A program made the translations under genes and the position numbers. 54,977 nt of DNA from Liolophura sinensis. Its lineage: Eukaryota > Mollusca > Polyplacophora > Chitonida > Chitonidae. Of the stretch, positions 1-10,979 are shown one piece after another. The stretch covers positions 1 through 54,977 of the forward strand of contig NW_027018221.1 in assembly GCF_032854445.1 (NCBI RefSeq), written 5' to 3'. Below the pieces are notes generated by a model, which had not been told where the DNA came from, did not search any database, and worked only from the letters and a program-made list of their open reading frames with translations. Within the stretch, counting starts at the first letter, position 1; every line of letters begins with the position of its first letter.

Positions 1-113
1 TTTTATGTACAAATGGTGTGGTTTTTCTACACCTAGATAAAGACAATGAGATTGTCTTGGACTTAAAGTAAGACAATTGCTGGATGAGTTAAATGGGCTT
101 AGCCCAAAGATTT
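1..113 (+). repeat. partial monomer at left edge
   Basis: This is the last ~113 bp of a monomer cut by the window edge. It shares CTACACCTAG and GACAATGAG with copies near 1,130 and, for CTACACCTAG, with 15,420. It belongs to the tail type of the B monomer that ends at 1,215. Confidence 0.95.
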
Positions 114-1765
114 GACGTCTTCTGGGCTACCGAAGGGCACATACGTATAGTTAAAAGTTGAATATAGTAACGACCAGTCGCGATTGTGCATAGTACAGTG
201 TATCCGATTTCAATTAACAAAAAGACCAGGCAAAAATGCAAAAGTGGAAAAACTGTTCCAGTGCTGCTGGTAAGAGGCTAATCCGACGTATTTTGTCACG
301 AGAAATCGAATGTGCAAACCGCGTTGTTCTCCGACCAATACTTTTGGCTGTAGCGACAATTGAATGATCATTGATGTCATAGTCACGTGCCCAGCAACGG
401 CTCTTACTCCATGGAAACCAGGGAAATTTGCAATTTTTTAAACAGCTGCCGATGCCTGGGCCAATTCCGCATCTTTTAGAACCTTATTGATGTGGTTCAG
501 TGATCAGTTGTTCTAATTACAGCAGACTGTATCTAGTACCTTGTGTTTTTTATGTACAAATGGTGTGGTTTTTCTACACGTAGATAAAGACATTGAGATT
601 GTCCTTGGACTTAAAAGTAAGACAATTCTGGATGGAGTTAAATGGGCTTAGCCCAAAGATTTGACGTCTTCTGGGCTACCGAAGGGCACATAACGTATAG
701 TTAAAGTTGAATATAGTAACGACCAGTCGCGATTGTGCATAGTACAGTGTATCCGATTTCAATTAACAAAAAGACCAAACAAAAATGCAAAAGTGGAAAA
801 ACTGTTCCAGTGCTGCTGGTAAGAGGCTAATCCGACGTATTTTGTGACGAGAAATCGAATGGTGCAAACCGCGTTGCTCTCCGACCCAATACTTTTTGGC
901 TGTAGCGACAATTGAATGATCATTGATGTCATAGTCACGTGCCCAGCAAACGGCTCTTACTCCATGGAAACCAGGGAAATTTGCAATTTTTTAAACAGCT
1001 GCCGATGCCTGGCCCAATTCCCGCATCTATTAGAACCTGATAGATGTGGTTCAGTGATCAGTTGTACTTTTTACAGCAGACTGTATCTAGTACATTGTGT
1101 TTTTTATGTACAAATGGTGTGGTTTTTCTACAACTAGATAAAGACAATGAGATTGTCTTGGACTTAAAAGTAAGACAATTGCTGGATGAGTTAAATGGGC
1201 TTAGCCCAAAGATTTGACGTCTTCTGGGCTACCGAAGGGCACATAACGTATAGTTAAAAGTTGAATTATAGTAACGACCAGTCGCGATTGTGCATAGTAC
1301 AGTGATCCGATTTCAATTAACAAAAAGACCAGGCAAAAATGCAAAAGTGGAAAAACTGTTCCAGTGCTGCTGGTAAGAGGCTAATCCGACGTATTTTGTC
1401 ACGAGAAATCGAATGGTGCAAACCGCGTTGTTCTCCGACCAATACTTTTGGCTGTAGCGACAATTGAATGATCATTGATGTCATAGTCACGTGCCCAGCA
1501 ACGGCTCTTACTCCATGGAAACCAGGGAAATTTGCAATTTTTTAAACAGCTGCCGATGCCTGGGCCAATTCCGCATCTTTTAGAACCTTATTGATGTGGT
1601 TCAGTGATCAGTTGTTCTAATTACAGCAGACTGTATCTAGTACCTTGTGTTTTTTATGTACAAATGGTGTGGTTTTCCTACACGTAGATAAAGACATTGA
1701 GATTGTCTTGGACTTAAAAGTAAGACAATTGCTGGATGAGTTAAATGGGCTTAGCCCAAAGATTT
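114..1765 (+). repeat. A-B-A monomers (starts 114, 663, 1216); dimeric block
   Basis: Monomers 1 and 3 are A class and share a private TTGTTCTAATTACAG not found elsewhere. Monomer 2 is B class (GACCAAACA). The stretch 1-662 therefore repeats at about 1,103-1,765 with a two-monomer period. Private one-base indels are unusually dense. In monomer 1 they include a missing A in CACATACGTA, a missing G in GAATGTGC, an extra C in GTCCTTGG and GACAATTCTGGATGGAG. In monomer 2 they include CGACCCAATAC, an extra T in CTTTTTGG, AGCAAACGG and ATTCCCGC. Monomer 2 is 553 bp, the longest in the window. Confidence 0.9.
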
Positions 1766-2307
1766 GACGTCTTCTGGGCTACCGAAGGGCACATAACGTA
1801 TAGTTAAAAGTTGAATATAGTAACGACCAGTCGCGATTGTGCATAGTACAGTGTATCCGATTTCAATTAACAAAAAGACCAAACAAAAATGCAAAAGTGG
1901 AAAAACTGTCAAGTGCTGCTGTAAGGCTAATCCGACCGTATTTTGTGACGAGAAATCGAATGGTGCAAACCGCGTTGCTCTCCGACCTAATACTTTTGGC
2001 TGTAGCGACAATGGAATGATCATGCTATTCAAGTCCACAAACGCCTCGGCTCTTACTCCATGGAAACCAGGAAATTTGCAATTTTTAACAGCTGCCGATG
2101 CCTGGGCCAATTCCGCTTCTTTTAGAACCTTATTGATGTGGTTCAGTGATCAGTTGTACTTTTTACAGCAGACTGTATCTAGTACATTGTGTTTTTTATG
2201 TACAAATGGTGTGGTTTTTCTACACGTAGATAAAGACATTGAGATTGTCTTGGACTTAAAAGTAAGACAATTGCTGGATGAGTTAAATGGGCTTAGCCCA
2301 AAGATTT
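1766..2307 (+). repeat. aberrant 542-bp monomer (monomer 4)
   Basis: This is a B-class copy (GACCAAACA, GTGACGAG) and the shortest and most divergent monomer in the window. Compared with ordinary B copies it has seven indels that total -8 bases: GTTCCAG to GTCAAG, GGTAAGAGG to GTAAGG, CCGACG to CCGACCG, GACCAATAC to GACCTAATAC, a 3-base-shorter replaced segment at about 2,022-2,048, GGGAAAT to GGAAAT, and TTTTTTAAACAG to TTTTTAACAG. The replaced segment removes the CACGTG element present in the other monomers. It also lacks the GGTAAG word. Its flanking monomers are ordinary, so this is an internal oddity and not an array edge. Confidence 0.9.
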
Positions 2308-2309
2308 GA
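1824..2309 (+). pseudogene. coding-like open frame confined to monomer 4; product unrecognised
   Basis: An uninterrupted frame of 161 codons runs from just after the TAA at 1,821 to the TGA at 2,307-2,309. The first ATG in this frame is not near its 5' end; GTG at 1,839 is the first alternative start. The same frame is stopped in ordinary monomers, for example at TAA within GGTAAGAGGCTAA and at the TTTTTTAAAC stretch. All seven indels of this monomer together leave one frame open. The C-terminal part includes SASFRTLLMWFSDQL, then NGVVFLHVDKDIEIVLDLKV, and ends in LNGLSPKI. It looks like a soluble mixed alpha/beta segment, with no signal peptide or clear membrane helix. A second frame, 1,804-2,019, is also open here for 71 codons and contains SSAAVRLIRPYF and LLSDLILLAVATME; it may be the original frame of the 5' half. 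I do not recognise a family. It could be a remnant of the gene or mobile-element ORF that founded the satellite, or chance. It has no visible promoter and is not likely to be an active gene. Confidence 0.35.
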
Positions 2310-3408
2310 CGTCTTCTGGGCTACCGAAGGGCACATAACGTATAGTTAAAAGTTGAATATAGTAACGACCAGTCACAATTGTGCATAGTACAGTGTATCC
2401 GATTTCAATTAACAAAAAGACCAGGCAAAAATGCAAAAGTGGAAAAACTGTTCCAGTGCTGCTGGTAAGAGGCTAATCCGACGTATTTTGTCACGAGAAA
2501 TCGAATGGTGCAAACCGCGTTGTTCTCCGACCAATACTTTTGGCTCTAGCGACAATTGAATGATCATTGATGTCATAGTCACGTGCCCAGCAACGGCTCT
2601 TACTCCATGGAAACCAGGGAAATTTGCAATTTTTTAAACAGCTGCCGATGCCTGGGCCATTTCCGCATCTTTTAGAACCTTATTGCTGTGCGTCAGTGAT
2701 CAGTTGTACTTTTTACAGCAGACTGTATCTAGTACATTGTGTTTTTTATGTACGAATGGTGTGGTTTTTTCTACACGTAGATAAAGACATTGAGATTGTC
2801 TTGGACTTAAAAGTAAGACAATTGCTGGATGAGTTAAATGGGCTTAGCCCAAAGATTTGACGTCTTCTGGGCTACCGAAGGGCACATAACGTATAGTTAA
2901 AAGTTGAATATAGTAACGACCAGTCGCGATTGTGCATAGTACAGTGTATCCGATTTCAATTAACAAAAAGACCAGGCAAAAATGCAAAAGTGGAAAAACT
3001 GTTCCAGTGCTGCTGGTAAGAGGCTAATCCGACGTATTTTGTCACGAGAAATCGAATGGTGCAAACCGCGTTGCTCTCCGACCAATACTTTTGGCTGTAG
3101 CGACAATTGAATGATCATTGATGTCATAGTCACGTGCCCAGCAACGGCTCTTACTCCATGGAAACCAGGGAAATTTGCAATTTTTTAAACAGCTGCCGAT
3201 GCCTGGCCCAATTCCGCATCTATTAGAACCTTATTGATGTGGGTCAGTGATCAGTTGTACTTTTTACAGCAGACTGTATCTAGTACTTTTTGTTTTTTAT
3301 GTACAAATGGTGTGGTTTTTCTACACGCAGATAAAGACATTGAGATTGTCTTGGACTTAGAAGTAAGACAATTGCTGGATGAGTTAAATGGGTTTAGCCC
3401 AAAGATTT
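2308..3408 (+). repeat. monomers C/Q hybrid (2308) and R (2859)
   Basis: Monomer 5 starts as C (GTCACAATTG at about 2,372) and ends as Q (GGGCCATTTCC, TGTGCGTCAG, TACGAATGG). Monomer 6 has an R-type tail: CCCAATTCC, GATGTGGGTCAG, ACTTTTTG, CTACACGCAG, GGGTTTAG. The order B-C-Q-R-I-J-E seen in full at 17.7-21.6 kb and 44.7-48 kb is thus present here with C and Q fused into one monomer. Confidence 0.8.
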
Positions 3409-6400
3409 GACGTCTTCTGGGCTACAGAAGGGCACATAACTTATAGTCAAAAGTTGAATATAGTAACGACCAGTCGCGATTGTGCATAGTACAGTGTATC
3501 CGATTTCAAATTAACAAAAAGACCAGGCAAAAATGCAAAAGTGGAAAAACTGTTCCAGTGCTGCTGGTAAGAGGCTAATCCGACGTATTTTGTCACGAGA
3601 AATCGAATGGTGCAAACCGTGTTGCTCTCCGACCAATACTTTTGGCTGTAGCCACAATTGAATGATCATTGATGTCATAGTCACGTGCCCAGCAACGGCT
3701 CTTACTCCATGGAAACCAGGGAAATTTGCAATTTTTTAAACAGCTGCCGATGCCTGGGCCAATTCCGCATCTATTAGAACCTTATAGATGTGGTTCAGTG
3801 ATCAGTTGTTCTTTTTACAGCAGACTGTAACTAGTACCTTGTGTTTTTTATGTACGAATGGTGTGGTTTTTCTACACGTAGATAAAGACATTGAAATTGT
3901 CTTGGACTTAAAAGTAAGACAATTGCTGGATGAGTTAAATGGGCTTAGCCCAAAGATTTGACGTCTTCTGGGCTACCGAAGGGCACATAACGTATAGTTA
4001 AAAGTTGAATATAGTAACGACCAGTCTCGATTGTGCATAGTACAGTGTATCCGATTTCAATTAACAAAAAGACCAGGCAAAAATGCAAAAGTGGAAAAAC
4101 TGTTCCAGTGCTGCTAGTAAGAGGCTAATCCGACGTATTTTGTGACGATAAATCGAATGGTGCAAACCGCGTTGCTCTCCGACCAATACTTTTGGCTGTA
4201 GCGACAATTGAATGATCATTGATGTCATAGTCACGTGCCCAGCAACGGCTCTTACTCCATGGAAACCAGGGAAATTTGCAGTTTTTTAAACAGCTGCCGA
4301 TGCCTGGGCCAATTCCGCATCTTTTAGAACCTTATTGATGTGGTTCAGTGATCAGTTGTACTTTTTACAGCAGACTGTATCTAGTACCTTGTGTTTTTTA
4401 TGTACATATGGTGTGGTTTTTCAACACGTAGATAAAGACATTGAGATTGTCTTGGACTTAGAAGTAAGACAATTGCTGGATGAGTTAAATGGGCTTAGCC
4501 CAAAGATTTGACGTCTTCTGGGCTACCGAAGGGCACATAACATATAGTCAAAAGTTGAATATAATAATGATCAGTCGCGATTGTGCATAGTACAGTGTAT
4601 CCGATTTCAATTAACAAAAAGACCAGGCAAAAATGCAAAAGTGGAAAAACTGTTCCAGTGCTGCTGGTAAGAGGCTAATCCGACGTATTTTGTGACGAGA
4701 AATCGAATGGTGCAAACCGTGTTGCTCTCCGACCAATACTTTTGCCTGTAGCGACAATTGAATGATCATTGATGTCATAGTCACGTGCCCAGCAACGGCT
4801 CTTACTCCATGGAAACCAGGGAAATATGCAATTTTTTAACAGCTGCCAATGCCTGGCCGAATTCCGCATCTATTAGAACCTTATAGATGTGGTTCAGTGA
4901 TCAGTTGTACTTTTTACAGCAGACTGTATCTAGTACATTGTGTTTTTTATGTACGAATGGTGTGGTTTTTCTACACGTAGATAAAGACATTGAGATTGTC
5001 TTGGACTTAAAAGTAAGACAATTGCTGGGTGAGTTAAATGGGCTTAGCCCAAAGATTTGACGTCTTCTGGGCTACCGAAGGGCACATAACATATAGTCAA
5101 AAGTTGAATATAATAATGATCAGTCGCGATTGTGCATAGTACAGTGTATCCGATTTCAATTAACAAAAAGACCAGGCAAAAATGCAAAAGTGGAAAAACT
5201 GTTCCAGTGCTGCTGGTAAGAGGCTAATCCGACGTATTTTGTGACGAGAAATCGAATGGTGCAAACCGTGTTGCTCTCCGACCAATACTTTTGCCTGTAG
5301 CGACAATTGAATGATCATTGATGTCATAGTCACGTGCCCAGCAACGGCTCTTACTCCATGGAAACCAGGGAAATATGCAATTTTTTAACAGCTGCCAATG
5401 CCTGGCCGAATTCCGCATCTATTAGAACCTTATAGATGTGGTTCAGTGATCAGTTGTACTTTTTACAGCAGACTGTATCTAGTACATTGTGTTTTTTATG
5501 TACGAATGGTGTGGTTTTTCTACACGTAGATAAAGACATTGAGATTGTCTTGGACTTAAAAGTAAGACAATTGCTGGGTGAGTTAAATGGGCTTAGCCCA
5601 AAGATTTGACGTCTTCTGGGCTACAGAAGGGCACATAACTTATAGTCAAAAGTTGAATATAGTCATGACCAGTCGCGATTGTACATAGTAGATTGTATCC
5701 GATTTCAAATTAACAAAAGACCAGGCAAAAATGCAAAAGTGGAAAAACTGTTCCAGTGCTGCTGGTAAGAGGCTAATCCGACGTATTTTGTCACGAGAAA
5801 TCGAATAGTGCAAACCGCGTTGCTCTCCGACCAATACTTTTGGCTGTAGCGACAATTGAATGATCATTGATGTCATAGTCACGTGCCCAGCAACGGCTCT
5901 TACTCCATGGAAACCAGGAAAATTTGCAATTTTTTAAACAGCTGCCGATGCCTGGCCCAATTCCGCATCTATTAGAACCTTATAGATGTGGTTCAGTGAT
6001 CAGTTGTACTTTTTACAGCAGACTGTATCTAGTACATTGAGTTTTTTATGTACAAATGGTGTGGTTTTTCTACAAGTAGATAAAGACATTGAGATTGTCT
6101 TGGACTTAAAAGTAAGACAATTGCTGGATGAGTTAAATGGGCTGAGCCCAAAGATTTGACGTCTTCTGGGCTACCGAAGGGCACATAACGTATAGTTAAA
6201 AGTTGAATATAGTAACGACCAGTCGCGATTGTGCATAGTACAGTGTATCCGATTTCAATTAACAAAAAGACCAGGCAAAAATGCAAAAGTGGAAAAACTG
6301 TTCCAGTGCTGCTGGTAAGAAGCTAATCCGACGTATTTTGTGACGAGAAATCGAATGGTGCAAACCGCGTTGTTCTCCGACCAATACTTTTGGCTGTAGC

Positions 6401-8356
6401 GACAATTGAATGATCATTGATGTCATAGTCACGTGCCCAGCAACGGCTCTTACTCCATGGAAACCAGGGAAATTTGCAATTTTTTAAACAGCTGCCGATG
6501 CCTGGGTCAATTCCGCATCTTTTAGAACCTTATTGATGTGGTTCAGTGATCAGTTGTTCTTTTTACAGCAGACTGTATCTAGTACCTTGTGTTTTTTATG
6601 TACAAATGGTGTGGTTTTTCTACACGTAGATAAAGACATTGAGATTGTCTTGGACATAAAAGTAAGACAATTGCTGGATGAGTTAAATGGGCTTAGCCCA
6701 AAGATTTGACGTCTTCTGGGCTACCGAAGGGCACATAACGTATAGTTAAAAGTTGAATATAGTAACGACCAGTCTCGATTGTGCATAGTACAGTGTATCC
6801 GATTTCAATTAACAAAAAGACCAGGCAAAAATGCAAAAGTGGAAAAACTGTTCCAGTGCTGCTAGTAAGAGGCTAATCCGACGTATTTTGTGACGATAAA
6901 TCGAATGGTGCAAACCGCGTTGCTCTCCGACCAATACTTTTGGCTGTAGCGACAATTGAATGATCATTGATGTCATAGTCACGTGCCCAGCAACGGCTCT
7001 TACTCCATGGAAACCAGGGAAATTTGCAGTTTTTTAAACAGCTGCCGATGCCTGGGCCAATTCCGCATCTTTTAGAACCTTATTGATGTGGTTCAGTGAT
7101 CAGTTGTACTTTTTACAGCAGACTGTATCTAGTACCTTGTGTTTTTTATGTACAAATGGTGTGGTTTTTCTACACGTAGATAAAGACATTGAGATTGTTT
7201 TGGACTTAAAAGTAAGACAATTGCTGGGTGAGTTAAATGGGCTTAGCCCAAAGATTTGACGTCTTCTGGGCTACAGAAGGGCACATAACTTATAGTCAAA
7301 AGTTGAATATAGTCAGGACCAGTCGCGATTGTACATAGTAGATTGTATCCGATTTCAAATTAACAAAAGACCAGGCAAAAATGCAAGAGTGGAAAAACTG
7401 TTCCAGTGCTGCTGGTAAGAGGCTAATCCGACGTATTTTGTGACGAGAAATCGTATAGTGCAAACCGCGTTGCTCTCCGACCAATACTTTTGGCTGTAGC
7501 GACAATTGAATGATCATTGATGTCATAGTCACGTGCCCAGCAACGGCTCTTACTCCATGGAAACCAGGGAAATTTGCAATTTTTTAAACAGCTGCCGATG
7601 CCTGGCCCAATTCCGCATCTATTAGAACCTTATAGATGTGGTTCAGTGATCAGTTGTACTTTTTACAGCAGACTGTGTCTAGTACATTGTGTTTTTTATG
7701 TACAAATGGTGTGGTTTTTCTACACGTAGATAAAGACATTGAGATTGTCTTGGACTTAAAAGTAAGACAATTGCTGGATGAGTTAAATGGGCTTAGCCCA
7801 AAGATTTGACGTCTTCTGGGCTACCAAAGGGCACATAACGTATAGTTAAAAGTTGAATATAGTAACGACCAGTCGCGATTGTGCATAGTACAGTGTATCC
7901 GATTTCAATTAACAAAAAGACCAGGCAAAAATGCAAAAGTGGAAAAACTGTTCCAGTGCTGCTGGTAAGAGGCTAATCCGACGTATTTTGTCACGAGAAA
8001 TCGAATGGTGCAAACCGCGTTGTTCTCCGACCAATACTTTTGGCTGTAGTGACAATTGAATGATCATTGATGTCATAGTCACGTGCCCAGCAACGGCTCT
8101 TACTCCATGGAAACCAGGGAAATTTGCAATTTTTTAACAGCTGCCGATGCCTGGCCCAATTCCGCATCTATTAGAACCTTATTGATGTGGGTCAGTGATC
8201 AGTTGTACTTTTTACAGCAGACTGTATCTAGTACTTTTTGTTTTTTATGTACAAATGGTGTGGTTTTTCTACACGCAGATAAAGACATTGAGATTGTCTT
8301 GGACTTAGAAGTAAGACAATTGCTGGATGAGTTAAATGGGCTTAGCCCAAAGATTT
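3409..8356 (+). repeat. nine-monomer block I-J-E-E-F'-M-N-G-H
   Basis: Monomer starts are 3409 I, 3960 J, 4510 E, 5059 E, 5608 F', 6158 M, 6708 N, 7258 G and 7808 H. This is the eight-monomer unit I-J-E-F'-M-N-G-H with E doubled. Markers: GTAAGAAGC in M (6,316), ATTGTTTTGG in N, GTCAGGACC plus GCAAGAGTGG in G, and CTACCAAAGG with TAGTGACAA in H. Confidence 0.88.
4510..5607 (+). repeat. exact tandem duplication of one E monomer (2 x 549 bp)
   Basis: Reading 4,510-5,058 against 5,059-5,607 I find no difference over 549 bases. The left neighbour (J) and right neighbour (F') differ from E, so exactly one E unit was duplicated. Other copies of the eight-monomer unit have a single E at this place, so the duplication is recent and local. 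E copies at 21,007 and 23,205 also appear the same by eye, which shows that the E class is highly homogeneous. Confidence 0.9.
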
Positions 8357-10710
8357 GACGTCTTCTGGGCTACAGAAGGGCACATAACTTATAGTCAAAA
8401 GTTGAATATAGTAACGACCAGTCGCGATTGTGCATAGTACAGTGTATCCGATTTCAAATTAACAAAAAGACCAGGCAAAAATGCAAAAGTGGAAAAACTG
8501 TTCCAGTGCTGCTGGTAAGAGGCTAATCCGACGTATTTTGTCACGAGAAATCGAATGGTGCAAACCGTGTTGCTCTCCGACCAATACTTTTGGCTGTAGC
8601 CACAATTGAATGATCATTGATGTCATAGTCACGTGCCCAGCAACGGCTCTTACTCCATGGAAACCAGGGAAATTTGCAATTTTTTAAACAGCTGCCGATG
8701 CCTGGGCCAATTCCGCATCTATTAGAACCTTATAGATGTGGTTCAGTGATCAGTTGTTCTTTTTACAGCAGACTGTAACTAGTACCTTGTGTTTTTTATG
8801 TACGAATGGTGTGGTTTTTCTACACGTAGATAAAGACATTGAAATTGTCTTGGACTTAAAAGTAAGACAATTGCTGGATGAGTTAAATGGGCTTAGCCCA
8901 AAGATTTGACGTCTTCTGGGCTACCGAAGGGCACATAACGTATAGTTAAAAGTTGAATATAGTAACGACCAGTCTCGATTGTGCATAGTACAGTGTATCC
9001 GATTTCAATTAACAAAAAGACCAGGCAAAAATGCAAAAGTGGAAAAACTGTTCCAGTGCTGCTAGTAAGAGGCTAATCCGACGTATTTTGTGACGATAAA
9101 TCGAATGGTGCAAACCGCGTTGCTCTCCGACCAATACTTTTGGCTGTAGCGACAATTGAATGATCATTGATGTCATAGTCACGTGCCCAGCAACGGCTCT
9201 TACTCCATGGAAACCAGGGAAATTTGCAGTTTTTTAAACAGCTGCCGATGCCTGGGCCAATTCCGCATCTTTTAGAACCTTATTGATGTGGTTCAGTGAT
9301 CAGTTGTACTTTTTACAGCAGACTGTATCTAGTACCTTGTGTTTTTTATGTACATATGGTGTGGTTTTTCAACACGTAGATAAAGACATTGAGATTGTCT
9401 TGGACTTAGAAGTAAGACAATTGCTGGATGAGTTAAATGGGCTTAGCCCAAAGATTTGACGTCTTCTGGGCTACCGAAGGGCACATAACATATAGTCAAA
9501 AGTTGAATATAATAATGATCAGTCGCGATTGTGCATAGTACAGTGTATCCGATTTCAATTAACAAAAAGACCAGGCAAAAATGCAAAAGTGGAAAAACTG
9601 TTCCAGTGCTGCTGGTAAGAGGCTAATCCGACGTATTTTGTGACGAGAAATCGAATGGTGCAAACCGCGTTGCTCTCCGACCAATACTTTTGCCTGTAGC
9701 GACAATTGAATGATCATTGATGTCATAGTCACGTGCCCAGCAACGGCTCTTACTCCATGGAAACCAGGGAAATATGCAATTTTTTAACAGCTGCCAATGC
9801 CTGGCCGAATTCCGCATCTATTAGAACCTTATAGATGTGGTTCAGTGATCAGTTGTACTTTTTACAGCAGACTGTATCTAGTACATTGTGTTTTTTATGT
9901 ACGAATGGTGTGGTTTTTCTACACGTAGATAAAGACATTGAGATTGTCTTGGACTTAAAAGTAAGACAATTGCTGGGTGAGTTAAATGGGCTTAGCCCAA
10001 AGATTTGACGTCTTCTGGGCTACAGAAGGGCACATAACTTATAGTCAAAAGTTGAATATAGTCATGACCAGTCGCGATTGTACATAGTAGATTGTATCCG
10101 ATTTCAAATTAACAAAAGACCAGGCAAAAATGCAAAAGTGGAAAAACTGTTCCAGTGCTGCTGGTAAGAGGCTAATCCGACGTATTTTGTGACGAGAAAT
10201 CGAATAGTGCAAACCGCGTTGCTCTCCGACCAATACTTTTGGCTGTAGCGACAATTGAATGATCATTGATGTCATAGTCACGTGCCCAGCAACGGCTCTT
10301 ACTCCATGGAAACCAGGGAAATTTGCAATTTTTTAAACAGCTGCCGATGCCTGGCCCAATTCCGCATCTATTAGAACCTTATAGATGTGGTTCAGTGATC
10401 AGTTGTACTTTTTACAGCAGACTGTATCTAGTACATTGTGTTTTTTATGTACAAATGGTGTGGTTTTTCTACACGTAGATAAAGACATTGAGATTGTCTT
10501 GGACTTAAAAGTAAGACAATTGCTGGATGAGTTAAATGGGCTTAGCCCAAAGATTTGACGTCTTCTGGGCTACCGAAGGGCACATAACGTATAGTTAAAA
10601 GTTGAATATAGTAACGACCAGTCGCGATTGTGCATAGTACAGTGTATCCGATTTCAATTAACCAAAAGACCAGGCAAAAATGCAAAAGTGGAAAAACTGT
10701 TCCAGTGCTG

Positions 10711-10720
10711 CTGGTAAGAG
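10711..10720 (+). other. 5' splice-site-like word CTG|GTAAGAG
   Basis: Shown in the P monomer at 10,557, with GT at 10,714-10,715. GTAAGAGG is kept in most monomers (CTA|GTAAGAG in D/J/X). It is lost in monomer 4 (CTGTAAGGC), monomer 31 (CTGATAAG) and monomer 85 (CTGGAAAG). It pairs with the acceptor-like site at 10,963-10,976 to define a 263-nt potential intron on the plus strand. Confidence 0.3.
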
Positions 10721-10962
10721 GCTAATCCGACGTATTTTGTCACGAGAAATCGAATGGTGCAAACCGCGTTGTTCTCCGACCAATACTTTTGGCTGTAGCG
10801 ACAATTGAATGATCATTGATGTCATAGTCACGTGCCCAGCAACGGCTCTTACTCCATGGAAACCAGGGAAATATGCAATTTTTTAACAGCTGCCAATGCC
10901 TGGCCGAATTCCGCATCTATTAGAACCTTATAGATGTGGTTCAGTGATCAGTTGTACTTTTT

Positions 10963-10979
10963 ACAGCAGACTGTATCTA
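10963..10979 (+). other. 3' splice-site-like tract ending TTTTTACAG|CAG
   Basis: A pyrimidine-rich TGTACTTTTTACAG precedes CAGACTG, with AG at 10,975-10,976. It is conserved in nearly all monomers. It lies inside the coding-like frame of monomer 4 (codons for FLQQT), so it may reflect ancestral coding sequence and not splicing. Confidence 0.3.

Noticed and set aside
7296-7532. Minus-strand open frames of 64-96 codons that recur at multiples of 550 bp, many beginning MTMTSMIIQLSL
   Set aside because: They repeat because the monomer repeats, and their length changes with one-base indels between classes. The MTMTS start superficially recalls LacZ alpha of cloning vectors, but the residues after it do not match and no vector sequence is present.
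8083-8358. Plus-strand 91-codon frames ending in SPKI at 8083, 19632, 27329, 31728, 46576 and 49878
   Set aside because: They open only where a one-base loss (TTTTTTAACAG or GCTGCGATG) joins two frames. The same region has stops in other copies (TTATAGATG), and variants among copies include many amino-acid changes, so no active coding is supported. The 3' part is treated as a possible ancestral remnant under monomer 4.
10327-10340. Sm-site-like AATTTTTTAA as evidence of a spliced-leader or snRNA gene
   Set aside because: No strong 3' stem-loop follows, the donor-like GTAAG lies on its own far upstream, and several classes alter the tract (GCAGTTTTTT, TTTTTTAACAG). It is better read as a T-tract.
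10385-10400. tRNA/SINE A-box-like TGGTTCAGTGATCAG
   Set aside because: It resembles an A box, but no B box (GGTTCGANTCC) follows at a usable distance and there is no cloverleaf or terminator.
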